Below are positions 1-8,952 of a DNA stretch of 20,673 nucleotides, piece by piece. Location of the stretch: contig LRSR01013497.1 of the NCBI GenBank assembly GCA_001579985.1, positions 1 to 20,673 on the forward strand. The letters run 5' to 3'. The position numbers were made by a program, and so were the translations under genes. This stretch comes from Hypsibius dujardini (lineage: Eukaryota; Tardigrada; Eutardigrada; Parachela; Hypsibiidae). Position 1 is the first letter of the stretch; each line of letters starts with the position of its first letter. Under the pieces are notes generated by a model. It was not told where the DNA came from and did not search any database. It saw only the letters and a list, made by a program, of their open reading frames with translations.

Positions 1-233
1 GTCTGCCTGTCTGTCTTTCTGTCTGCCTGCCTGTCTGCCTGCCTGTCTGTCTGTCTGTCTGTCTGTCTGTCTGACTGATTGTGACTGCTTGTTTCTTTGT
101 CAGCCTGGCTGTCTGAGTGTCTGTCGCTTCTGTCTGCATTTGCGTCTGGTTTGCGTTTCTGTCTGCCCTTTCTAGTAGTTTTTGCTACCTACCAGATTAT
201 CGGTCTGTATGAGTAAGTGTTCATTCCTTACAG
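1..233. repeat. GTCT/CTGT tetranucleotide array in the 5' intron of the ammonium transporter gene
   Basis: Positions 1 to about 75 are almost pure CTGT/CTGC units, and they decay into imperfect units up to about 170. The rest runs to the acceptor CAG at 231-233. No coding is seen. By position this is the end of an intron of the transporter gene, whose earlier exons lie left of the window. Confidence 0.8.
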
Positions 234-2248
234 GACCTGGTCGGACCATGGCTTCCTGCAAAACCTATCATGTCTCGGTGAGGCATCTTGGCCGTGCCGG
301 AAGGGCTCACTGGACTTTGCGGGCGGCGGACCAGTGCACATTACAGCCGGGTTCTCTGGATTAGCTTACTTGGTGGTATTGGGAAAGCGAAAGCTCATTC
401 ATGCTGAGCATCACAACATGGTATTTTTTTCTGTCAACCCACATGACTTTGTCCATCTACTGTAAATTTCGTTGAAGAATGCTGATTGGTATAGGTCAAC
501 GTGATGTTCGGTACCGGGGTCCTCTGGTTCGGATGGTTCGCCTTCAATGGAGGTTCTGCGGGTGGAGCGAATACTAGAGCCGCTATGGCAGCTACCGTAA
601 GTTGCTGAAACTACAAGTATAACTTTTATCGCAAACTCGACTGCAAATGGTGTTGGCCTTTCCATTTTCCATAGGTCACAACTATTTCAGCGGCAACTGG
701 GGGCTTGACATGGGTGTGGTTTGACTACTACTTCACCAGGAAACTATCGGCGTTCAGCTTTTGTTCCGGTATCGTCGCTGGTTTGGTAAGAATGGGATAT
801 ATCCCATATGTTTTGCCACAACCCACACTGCCGGTTCCTTGTGAAGTTGAAATTTCACGCGCATTGTTTAAAAAAAGCAAGGCAAGAAGAGTTTGCTATT
901 CCTCGAACTGTAGGTGGGTATTACTCCGGGATCCGGGTTCGTCGCGCCGTGGGCATCGATCCTCATTGGCTTCATCACAGCAATACTCTGCAATTTATGT
1001 TGCCGACTCAAGAAGCGACTTGGTATTGACGACTCCTTCGACGCAGGATCACTTCACGGTAAACAGCAGTAAGGCACAAGCATCAGACAGAAAGAACAGC
1101 AAAAGAGAACGTACATGTAAAATATCTGTAAGAGTGCTCCTCTGGGAGAGAAGAGATGCAGTCAATCAGACAGCCAGACAGACAGACCGAAATATAGATA
1201 GATAGACATTCAGACAGACAAACAGGCAGGCAGACAGACATTCAAGCAGACAGATAGACAGGCGGACAAGTGGTCGGAGAGGGAGGTAAGACCTGTGACC
1301 GCATTGTGCAGAGATTTTGCATATTAAAGTGGCTATTTTACCCCCTTTTTGGGGCCTAATAGAACCCCGGCTATTTTACCCCTCCTTGTATACATCACCA
1401 AGCGCATCTGCGATTTTACCCTTCCCATGTTGCCCGTCCGTCTGTCCGTTGTCCATCCGTCCATTGTCGGACAGATGGTCGAACAACGGGCAATAACTAA
1501 ACGGATAGCGAATGATCGAACAACGGACGACAGACGGATGGGTGAACGACGGAGAGAACGGACGGACGAAAGGGTAGCATGGGAGGGGTAAAATAGCCGG
1601 GATGCTATTGGGCCCCACACACTACAAGAGAGGGGTAAAATAGCTGCAGCCTTTACATATTCGTACCGTTTGCCTCTCTCACAGGAGCCGGTGGGTTCAT
1701 CGGAAACATTCTCACCGGGATCTTCGCACAAAAGTGGGTGGCACAACTCGACGGCACGGACATCATCGGCGGACTAGTCGAGGGCGTCTGGAAGCAGATC
1801 GTCTACCAAATCGTCTCATCCGCCGCAATTGTTGGTACCCTTCTCCATGTGTGCTACACATATTGATACGGCACAAGATTCTGCTTATCTTCCACGTCTG
1901 ATGAGATGGCTTCTTGTTCCAGGCTATTTGGGCGTTCCTGATCAGTTTCAGCCTGCTCTGGGTCATCAATAAAATTCCCGGACTCCACCTGCGGCAGAGC
2001 GAAGCGGACGAGGCGCGTGGCGGAGACTTGGCCGAAATGGGAGAGGTACATTGTGATTCCTTGGTTGAAAACATTCTGCATGCACTGAAGGTTTATCATT
2101 ATTGTCATTGCAGGCTGGATATATTCTGGCAGCGCCGGACACTACCCCCAAGCCGATAACCACCTTCGCCGCCCTCCAGGAACGAACCGCAAACGTAAAC
2201 GGTAATGCCGTCCATCCTAAAGGCAAGAGCTTCTTCGATGACGACTAG
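234..2248 (+). CDS. AMT: Ammonium transporter (Amt family), 5'-truncated by the window, seven exons visible
   Basis: Exons: 234-420, 495-596, 675-785, 914-1058, 1685-1830, 1923-2045 and 2114-2248 (stop TAG). Phases agree throughout and give about 315 residues; the N-terminal part lies outside the window. Amt proteins are trimeric plasma-membrane channels with 11 transmembrane helices that conduct ammonium/ammonia. Family features seen are LDFAGGGPVHITAG (first pore histidine), LWFGWFAFNGGS, the ATGGLTWVWFDY helix, GITPGSGFVAPWAS, and SLHGAGGFIGNILTGIFA (second pore histidine). The C-terminal cytosolic tail begins near IPGLHLRQSEADE and ends in FFDDD. The donor of exon 1685-1830 is uncertain: GTTGGT after 1830 gives ...SSAAI followed by AIWAF, whereas a GC donor at 1825 would give SSA+AIWAF; both keep phase 0. 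The intron at 1059-1684 carries a GACA array and a MITE-like element. Spliceosomal introns argue against recent bacterial transfer. Confidence 0.93.
1165..1262. repeat. GACA/CAGA tetranucleotide repeat in an ammonium transporter intron
   Basis: An imperfect run of CAGACAGA, GATAGATA and CAGGCAGG units lies inside the 1059-1684 intron, just before the inverted-repeat element. Confidence 0.75.
1325..1655. mobile_element. MITE-like inverted-repeat element with 5-bp target duplication
   Basis: Imperfect terminal inverted repeats of about 65-70 bp flank a short non-coding core. The 12-mer CTATTTTACCCC occurs at 1333-1344 and 1371-1382, and as its reverse complement at 1585-1596 and 1632-1643, at matching distances from the two ends. 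The ends read TAAAG... and ...CTTTA, and both are flanked by CATAT (1320-1324 and 1656-1660), a candidate target-site duplication. The core is rich in CCGT/ACGG and itself partly self-complementary. No transposase is encoded, and the open frames across it are by-products of the inverted repeat. Superfamily is not assigned. Confidence 0.75.
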
Positions 2249-2487
2249 CATAAACGGAACTGCGGAATCGCGAGGGCATGCCCACACCGACATCTGACTG
2301 CGGGAACACCCGACATCTGACTGGGAACACCTGACATCTGACTGTGGGAACGTATCTTCGGCATCATTTGATATAATTGTGATACTGTTTCGCACATCAT
2401 ATATATGTACCAAAGTACTGGTTTTATAGCGTCAAAAGGCCGCTTCATCACAGAAAATTATGGTGAGTCAATAAAAACAAAATGCCA
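2249..2487 (+). other. Shared 3' region between convergent ammonium transporter and AAA ATPase genes, with poly(A) signal
   Basis: The transporter stop is at 2246-2248, and an AATAAA hexamer lies at 2470-2475. The ATPase gene on the minus strand stops at 2488-2490. The presumed transporter cleavage site would therefore fall at or inside the ATPase coding end, so the two transcripts probably overlap tail to tail. Confidence 0.6.
2289..2352. repeat. Three direct copies of a 21-23 bp unit
   Basis: GACATCTGACTG followed by a G/GA-rich half (for example CGGGAACACCC) repeats three times at about 2289, 2312 and 2333. Spacer length varies by 2 bp. The block lies in the transporter 3' UTR. Confidence 0.8.
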
Positions 2488-5400
2488 TCAGCCAGAGGAG
2501 TCGAGGGCATTCTTTTCGTAAAAGTCATTGTAGCGACTGACCGTCTCCTGCGTGGTGCGCGGCTTCACCGACGACAGAGCTCTCTCAAAGTGCCGCATAT
2601 GGACTTGGGTATTGTCGAGGTCCTCCTCCAGTGCCGCGAGCGCGGCTTCCTGACACACAGCCGTAATCTGCAACAGCATAAATGCTGCCAACATCCGATG
2701 GGTAATCGAAGCATGATAAAAAATAAGTACTAACGCACCTCAGCACCGGAGAAGCCGTCGGTCTTCTCGACCAAGGCCAATTTGTCCACATCTGCCGCCG
2801 TTGGCGTTCTCCTGAAGCGAATGTCGAGAATTTCTCTCCGCGTCTTAGCATCCGGCAGTGGGACGTAAATGATCCGATCCAGTCGGCCGGGTCGCATTAG
2901 CGCTTTGTCGATGACTTCCGGTCGGTTGGTGGCGCCGACGACGATCACCTCTTGCAGACATTCAATGCCGTCTGGACAAAAAGTGCAAATCCAATAAACA
3001 AACATGAATCAGACAGTCTAGCAATTTTCTTAAAATAGACTCCATTGACTTGGATTTATATATATTTCAAATCAAAATTCTATCTAAAGTATATTACTTA
3101 TACATTTTTTGCGATTTCAAACAAAATTTATTCTAAATAAAAAGTGTATTTAACATGTTAGACACTAAGAATGTAGGACAGCATACCCATTTCGTTTAAA
3201 AGCGTCGCCAGAATGCGGTCCCCCACACTGTTGCCGGACTTCGCACCGTTTCCCCGTGCCGAGGAGAGGGCATCAATCTCGTCGATGAAAATGATGGAAG
3301 GCGCTGATTTGCGCGCTCGATTAAAAATCTCCCTCAGCGTCCGCTCCGACTCGCCCACGTACTTATTGTACAGCTCCGGGCCCTTGATGGCGAGGAAATT
3401 GATGCCGCCCTCGGTGGCCAATGCGCGAGCCATGAGTGTCTTGGAGCAGCCGGGCGGGCCGAACAGGAGGATGCCGCGCGGTGGGCGAATCCCCAGCAGC
3501 TGGAACTTGGCGCTGTACTTCAACGGCCACTCCACGGACTGCCGGAACTTCAGCTTGGTCACCTCCTGCCCGCCAATGTCATTCCACCGCACCTGCAAGA
3601 AATCTGGTTTGAGACCACCAAGCAGTCAAAAACCCGACACAAAACTGCCCATACGTACAGGTGAAACTTCAATCTGCACTTCCCGGAGCGCGCTGGGCTT
3701 CACCAGCAGAAGTGACTTGAGGAAGTCGTCACAGGACACGGTGATGTCGGTAGCCTCCGAAATGTTTTCGCTGTTCTGCTACCCAAAAGAACGAATACTA
3801 ACGCGATCAAGAGAGAAATCTTCAATTTCATCGGTACTACTGAGACGACTTTATGTACGAGGAGTCTGTCTTATCCCGAACCACTGGCAATACCATTCAC
3901 TGCGTAATTTGCCAAACAAGCGAAACTTTAAAAGTTTTTTCGGCACTTCCCGAGCCCAAATGTAATATGCATATGCAATCGATTGGCATAAGCGGAAAAC
4001 GCTTGGATGTGTGAGGGCGAAGCTCGATGACCATTAAATCGTGAAATTTTAATCTTGCTGGTTGGAGTTAAAACAATTACCCATAACTCCGCCCCTTCCT
4101 CGCCAAATTTTTATCTGGTCATACCAGGCGATTCGAAATTAAGATTCTGGATCGGATAGTGCCAAGCGTGCGAATTACCGAGGCATCGACAGGGGCTCGG
4201 AATAAACCATGAAAACGGGTGGCTAGGAATAGGACGGACTCCTCGTACCTCTGAAAAGCGCCGTAGCGCACTCAACCCGGCTTCCGAGCAGAGGGCGTTC
4301 ACGTCCGCGCCCACGAATCCATGAAGCCGATCAGAAAGGGTGCCAATTTGTTCGTCAGTCAGGGAATGCTTCACATTTCGTAATGCAACCTGCAAAATGT
4401 CCTTCCTGTTGGAACCACAGATGGTGGGCAAAGTTAGTCAGAAGAAGTAAAATAAGGCAGCCGGCAAATGATCGTGCGATCATTGATCAACGATCAAATG
4501 ATCGTGCGATCATCACTAGTAAGGCGATCGATCAAGCTATCAAAAGCCTGGCAAAGTTCCCGCGCCTACCGTTCACTCGACAACGGCACAGAGATTTCAA
4601 TTTCCTTATCGAATCTTCCCGTTCTCCGGAGGGAGTGGTGGATTGCGTCGGGTCTGCTACACGTCGCGATGATTAAAACCGGGGCTGCAAATAAACAAAA
4701 ACACATCATCATATGCGAACCAAACTTGGCTGTGGAACGAAAATGTAAACGACAATTACATAAAAACATTTAAAGTCACTGCGAGAGACAGTCGAACTTC
4801 ACCGAGTAAACCACGACACGACGACAGCCCGAAACGAAATAAAATCAAATGAATTGTATGGTAGATTGTAGATGGTGAGGTATTTATATTTATAGGAAAA
4901 CATCTGGTTCCCATTACAGTCGATAAGAGCGTGCCGGTTCACCAGAACCGAAACCGGTTTACCAGAGCCGAAACCGGTTCACCAGAGCCGAAACCGGTTC
5001 ACTAGAACCGAAACCGGTTTACCAGAGCCGAAGCCAGTTCACCAGAGCCGAAGCCAGTTCACCAGAGCCGAAACCGGTTCACTAGAACCGAAATCGGTTT
5101 ACCAGAGCCGAAACCGGTTCACCAGAACCGAAACCGGTTTACCAGAGCCGAAACGAACGACAACAGGCGGGAATGAAAATTCACCGAATTTTATAGTAGA
5201 TGAAGGGGTAAACGAAGATATCATTACTATGGCAGGAATAATGTTAGTTTTTGTCCATCGCAAGCGCCGGATGATGCGATCAGACTTATCAGGGACCGAA
5301 ACAAAGTCTTGGAATTCAAGTTAAAACGAAATTTGTAGCACAAGATAATTACCGGTATATAGGAAAAAGATATTTGTGTTGCTTACCATCACAATCGCTG

Positions 5401-6488
5401 AGCGAGTCAATCAGATTCACCAGGGTCCCCACTGCCTTGCTCTCCTGGAAGGTCATATGGCCGACGTCGTATTTCGGACAGATAGTCTCCAGGTCGTCGA
5501 TGAAAATAATGTGCGGAGCCTTGTCCCTAGCTTCGGAAAAGACGCGAAACAGGTGGGGCTCTACTTCGCCTGCACCAGCCGTCGACGATGTCGGTGTGGT
5601 CAGGGCTTCCAATGTGGAGATATTGGAGGAGTGTATACCGGCCTCGGAAATGGCGGCTCGCGCCAGTAGCGTCTTCCCGGTGCCGGGTGGGCCATGTAGG
5701 AGGACGCCGCGCGGGAGTTTGGAGGATATGCCCAGGCTGCGCGCCAAATCTCGAACTGGTCCATCTTTCAGAATACCGATTAATTCCTGAAATAATAGAT
5801 CATTTTAGCACAGTTTGGGAATAAAATCCCACACGGACACAATCCAACCGACCGAATATTGGCTGACTAAAACGAGGTCTTAGGAAAATATGGGAACATT
5901 TCTAATAAGACAACACGATTACACGATGAAGAAATCCCACCAAACAAGTAAGCAATCAACCAATCAAGCAGCAATCAACATGATCAGTTTGGTCACATAA
6001 CCGACTGCACTCGACAATCAAGTTCTCTGTATCCTTCCAAAGAAAGCTACCGGTGAGTCAAGAAGTAACTAACAATCAAGACATCCTACCATTCACACAA
6101 AATTATACAATGAGAAATCAGAACAGCAAAAAGAGTGAACAGATCCATCATTCAATCGCTCATCTAGGCTTGAGATTCTGAATAGCATGACAGGCTGTTG
6201 GTTGATTGATTGATTGCGCACACTTCAACTGAGACAAATAAGCGTCATGAACAAACTTGAACGCAGTAAGACGACTTTATCGCATGCTCTTCATCTTAGC
6301 AGGAAAATGCCATTCCATCTTCATCAAAAACTCACTTGAAGAAGGGTAATCTGTGCCGATAATCCACCGACATCGGCGAAGGAAACCTTCTTCGCCTGAG
6401 ACTTCTTCTTCCCCGTAGATTTCCTCGCCGACGTGGAGGAGGACACCTTTGTTGCTGACATTTCCCACCTTCCCGATTGTAGGCAATC
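2488..6488 (-). CDS. AFG2A: AFG2A/SPATA5-type tandem AAA ATPase, apparently without an N-domain
   Basis: Exons in transcription order: 6488-6336, 5786-5387, 4684-4570, 4405-4249, 3778-3659, 3592-3187, 2971-2739 and 2667-2488 (stop TGA). All phases close. If translation starts at the ATG at 6461-6459, the product is 578 residues. Known family members are hexameric AAA+ unfoldases that release recycling factors from pre-60S ribosomal particles. Seen here: VSFADVGGL before D1; D1 Walker A GPPGTGKT (74-81), but Walker B IIFIDD and sensor region ATCSRP; then D2 with GPPGCSKT (351-358), [20 protein letters not shown] (406-411), GATNRP (454-459) and [20 protein letters not shown]. The C-terminal block [16 protein letters not shown] and the GPPGCSKT variant favour SPATA5 over SPATA5L1. 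The human protein is roughly 300 residues longer, mostly N-terminal. An unseen upstream coding exon remains possible. Confidence 0.9.
3779..4248 (-). other. ATPase intron between exons 4 and 5, nothing recognised
   Basis: This 470-bp AT-rich stretch lies between a GTACGAGG donor (4248 side) and a TAG acceptor (3779-3781). I see no conserved coding, RNA or repeat structure in it. Confidence 0.6.
4468..4513. repeat. Two copies of a 16-bp palindrome, ATGATCGTGCGATCAT
   Basis: Copies lie at 4468-4483 and 4498-4513, each with 7-bp arms around a TG centre. More GATC-rich sequence follows to about 4543. They lie in the short ATPase intron 4406-4569. Confidence 0.85.
4934..5153. repeat. 20-bp minisatellite, 11 copies, with AACCGGTT at unit junctions
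   Basis: The unit is approximately CCGGTTCACCAGAGCCGAAA, and eleven contiguous 20-bp units can be counted with point variants only (TTC/TTT, AACC/AGCC, ACC/ACT). Seven of the ten junctions form the perfect palindrome AACCGGTT; units 6 and 7 start with CCAGTT and unit 9 with TCGGTT. The array lies in the 4685-5386 intron of the ATPase gene, and the rest of that intron shows nothing I recognise. Confidence 0.9.
5787..6335 (-). other. ATPase intron between exons 1 and 2, nothing recognised
   Basis: This 549-bp AT-rich intron has a GTGAGT donor (6330-6335) and a TTTCAG acceptor (5787-5789). It contains a short GATT run near 6200 and scattered CAATCAA motifs, with no convincing coding. Confidence 0.6.
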
Positions 6489-7307
6489 CTACGGAGAAAG
6501 CAAATAACAGATAAAACACAGTGATAGCGCATAGTTGATTGGTCGATTTCGCAGTTGATCGCCTTCGCATCAGAAAGTTGCGCAGTTTTCTTCATATTTG
6601 GCTCGACGTGAGTTTAATTCTCAAACAAGAATTCCCACGCCGATTCCGATCAAGGATGTAGTCATCATTTTGGGCGATCGACGTTTTTTCCTGACTTTTT
6701 TCACGCTGGATGTTGATACAGAAATTATACATACCGACACGGTAGCAATCCGAGGGAAAATGGTTTAGGAACTGCCGAAATGAATTAACCACGTGCAACG
6801 GATCAACCAATCAGCCGCCGGAAGGTACGCTAAAGATCCGGCATTGAGATGCGACAGATGGCAAATAAATTGAAAACCGAAGAGTAACGGACACTGCGAA
6901 ATAAGTATGCGGATCAATTTCGAGACACACTACTAATTTTGTTCAGAAATTGGAGGAGCGATACCTTGGAGAGTTTATAAGAAACCATGAATTAATATAT
7001 CTCTGGCAGAGGAGAAAGCAATTTAGGATCTCGGCGGTCCGCCTCCGCCGATTTTGAAATTGTCCGCGTTTGTGACGGAACGGTTGTCTTCGTAAGTAGT
7101 CTTTCAATCAATCAATCGATCACTCATCTTCCGTTCGCACATTGTTACTGTATACTCGTAATTCGCACACGCACATTATTCTTACACTACAATGTATGCG
7201 CTAATGCTTGGTATGTTTATTATAAGTTGGCAATTTATTTTTCGTTGCAGTTTTGAAAACGTTTCTCGAACTGGGCAGTAGTGACGGCGAAAGCGCCGAA
7301 TGTTTCG
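6489..7307. promoter_or_regulatory. Divergent intergenic region of AFG2A-like and GK5-like genes, including their 5' UTRs
   Basis: The ATPase runs left and the kinase runs right from this region. A non-coding kinase 5' UTR intron is likely at 7092-7250 (donor GTAAGT after TTC, acceptor TTGCAG). An in-frame TGA at 7254-7256 lies upstream of the kinase ATG. On the other side, the acceptor TAG at 6489-6491 implies at least one further 5' exon for the ATPase. The small open frames at 6592-6810 and 6332-6595 resemble no AFG2 N-domain. No TATA box is assigned. Confidence 0.5.
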
Positions 7308-8952
7308 ATGGGCCGGCGACAGCAGCGCCACCGGAAGCCGCTCCAGGAACCGCAATACATCTTGGTATTGGATCTCGGTTCGACGTTTCTCAAATGTACC
7401 ATCTTTCACCTGAAACAATCTACACTAAGTCATTCTTCCTCCACATCAACCGTTGCTGCTCCGGAGTCTGTCGGAATAAGTCGGACAGCCACTCCGGCCA
7501 AGAAGACAGCGCCAGCGGAACATGTGGAAATCGACCCTGGCCTTCTCTTCCAGCACATCCTCAAACTCATTGAGGATGCTTTAACCGAACACAACATTTC
7601 GTGGGAGGACGTCATTACCATCGGTATCACCTCTCAGCGCAACACTTTCCTAGTCTACGACGCGGCCACCGGCAGAGAACTGACGAACCTGGTTAGTTGG
7701 AAAGATCGCCGCGGTGACGTCATCGCGGAGTCCTGGAACCGGACGTGGCTCAGTCGAGTGGTTCGATTCGCGGGAACAGCAATGAGCGGCCTTATCAATT
7801 GGAACAGGGCGATTATTATGTCCGCTATTTACTTCCGGTCCGGGCATATCCTGCCTCGATTGAGTTGGATTAGGAAGAACATGCCGGATGTTGAGGCGGC
7901 CATCTCGACCGGCAGCGCCAAGATCGTCTCGTTGGACTCCTGGACCGTTGCGCGACTGACGAATGATTTCGATTTCCTGACCGACTATTCGTGCATCAGT
8001 TCGTGGGGATTCTTCTCGCCGGCGAGTATGCGATGGAGTCGACCGATGCTGTGGTCATTCGGGGTAAGTAAAGTCCATTACATTATCATTTAATCGGTTG
8101 ATTAATTAATTGATTGATGGATTGGTTTCCAAATTTTTGCAGATCCCTCGTAGTATTCTACCGAAAATACAACCAACAGCTTCCCACTTCGGACGGATCT
8201 CCGAGAAATTCTTCGGCTCATTAAAGCCCATCACCGCCGTGGTCGCGGACCAGCAAGCCTCAGCGTTCGGTCACTACCTCTTCCGCCCGGGCCAGTGCAA
8301 AATCACCCTCGGAACGGGCGCTTTCATCACGGCCAATTCCGGCGGCCGGTTAATCTTCGACAACGAAGCCAACATCTACACCCTGGTCGGCTGGAAGACG
8401 GGAGCGGCTGAACCAGCTGTGTACCTCACGGAGACCCTCGTGGCGGGATATGCCGAGACCCTGACTGAGTGCTCACAGCGCGGCGTTAACCTTCGGCTCG
8501 GAATTGTTGACAATTTGGATGAGATTGACGAGTTGCTGTGTCGGTTTTTATCCTCGGAGGAGGAGGAACTGGCGGTCGAAGGGAATATCGGTCAGGCACT
8601 GGATGTCTTCATTTGCCTTGCTTGTATGATTGTGGCTCAAATTAAGGTTCTGTCCCAGCGTGTGGACCTAAACTTCCCACTGCGAGTCGACGGCGGTTTG
8701 TCCAACTCGACTGTTTTGCTGCGAATCTTGGCCACGCTGCTCGGAGAGTTCATCGAACGACCGGAGGACCGCGAAACGACCAGTTCCGGTGCGGCTTGGT
8801 TGGCGGGCATTGGAGCCGGTCTGTGGACCTTGTCGGATATGAAAGCGCACGAGTCACATTACAGAGCGGAATGTGAGACTGTGGGTCCCGGTCCCGACCG
8901 ACTTTTATTGCTCCTCACCGATTTTCAGTCGAATGGAAATTTAAAAAATTGA
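7308..8952 (+). CDS. GK5: GK5-type FGGY-family carbohydrate kinase, two coding exons, lacking a conserved segment
   Basis: Exons 7308-8063 and 8143-8952 (TGA) give 521 residues. The ATG at 7308 is the first in frame after an in-frame TGA at 7254. FGGY kinases transfer the ATP gamma-phosphate to a polyol or sugar; GK5 is the glycerol-kinase-like animal branch. Seen: phosphate-binding LVLDLGSTF (residues 19-27), VEIDP, GITSQRNTF, SWKDRR, SLDSWTVARLTNDFDFLTDYS, the probable catalytic aspartate in VADQQ (D288), the adenosine-phosphate motif LGTGAFI, YTLVGWKTG, DGGLSNS (435-441), and SSGAAWLAGIGAGLW. Odd points are an inserted Ser/Thr/Pro-rich loop (about residues 33-65) and absence of the usual SGL...AP...D segment near residue 385-410. 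That stretch is replaced by an acidic run (SSEEEELAVEG). Substrate is not predictable from sequence. Confidence 0.88.

Noticed and set aside
1333-1746. Open frames of 80-137 residues across the transporter intron
   Set aside because: They arise from the inverted repeats of the MITE-like element and show no transposase motif.
4934-5153. Possible CRISPR-like array
   Set aside because: The units are contiguous 20-mers with no unique spacers, lie in a eukaryotic intron, and have no cas genes nearby.
6592-6810. 72-residue minus frame as a possible N-terminal exon of the AAA ATPase
   Set aside because: Its sequence does not resemble an AFG2 N-domain, and no donor in correct phase joins it to the acceptor at 6489-6491.
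234-8952. Recent bacterial origin of the ammonium transporter or sugar kinase
   Set aside because: Both have spliceosomal introns, base composition like their neighbours, and closest resemblance to animal family members.
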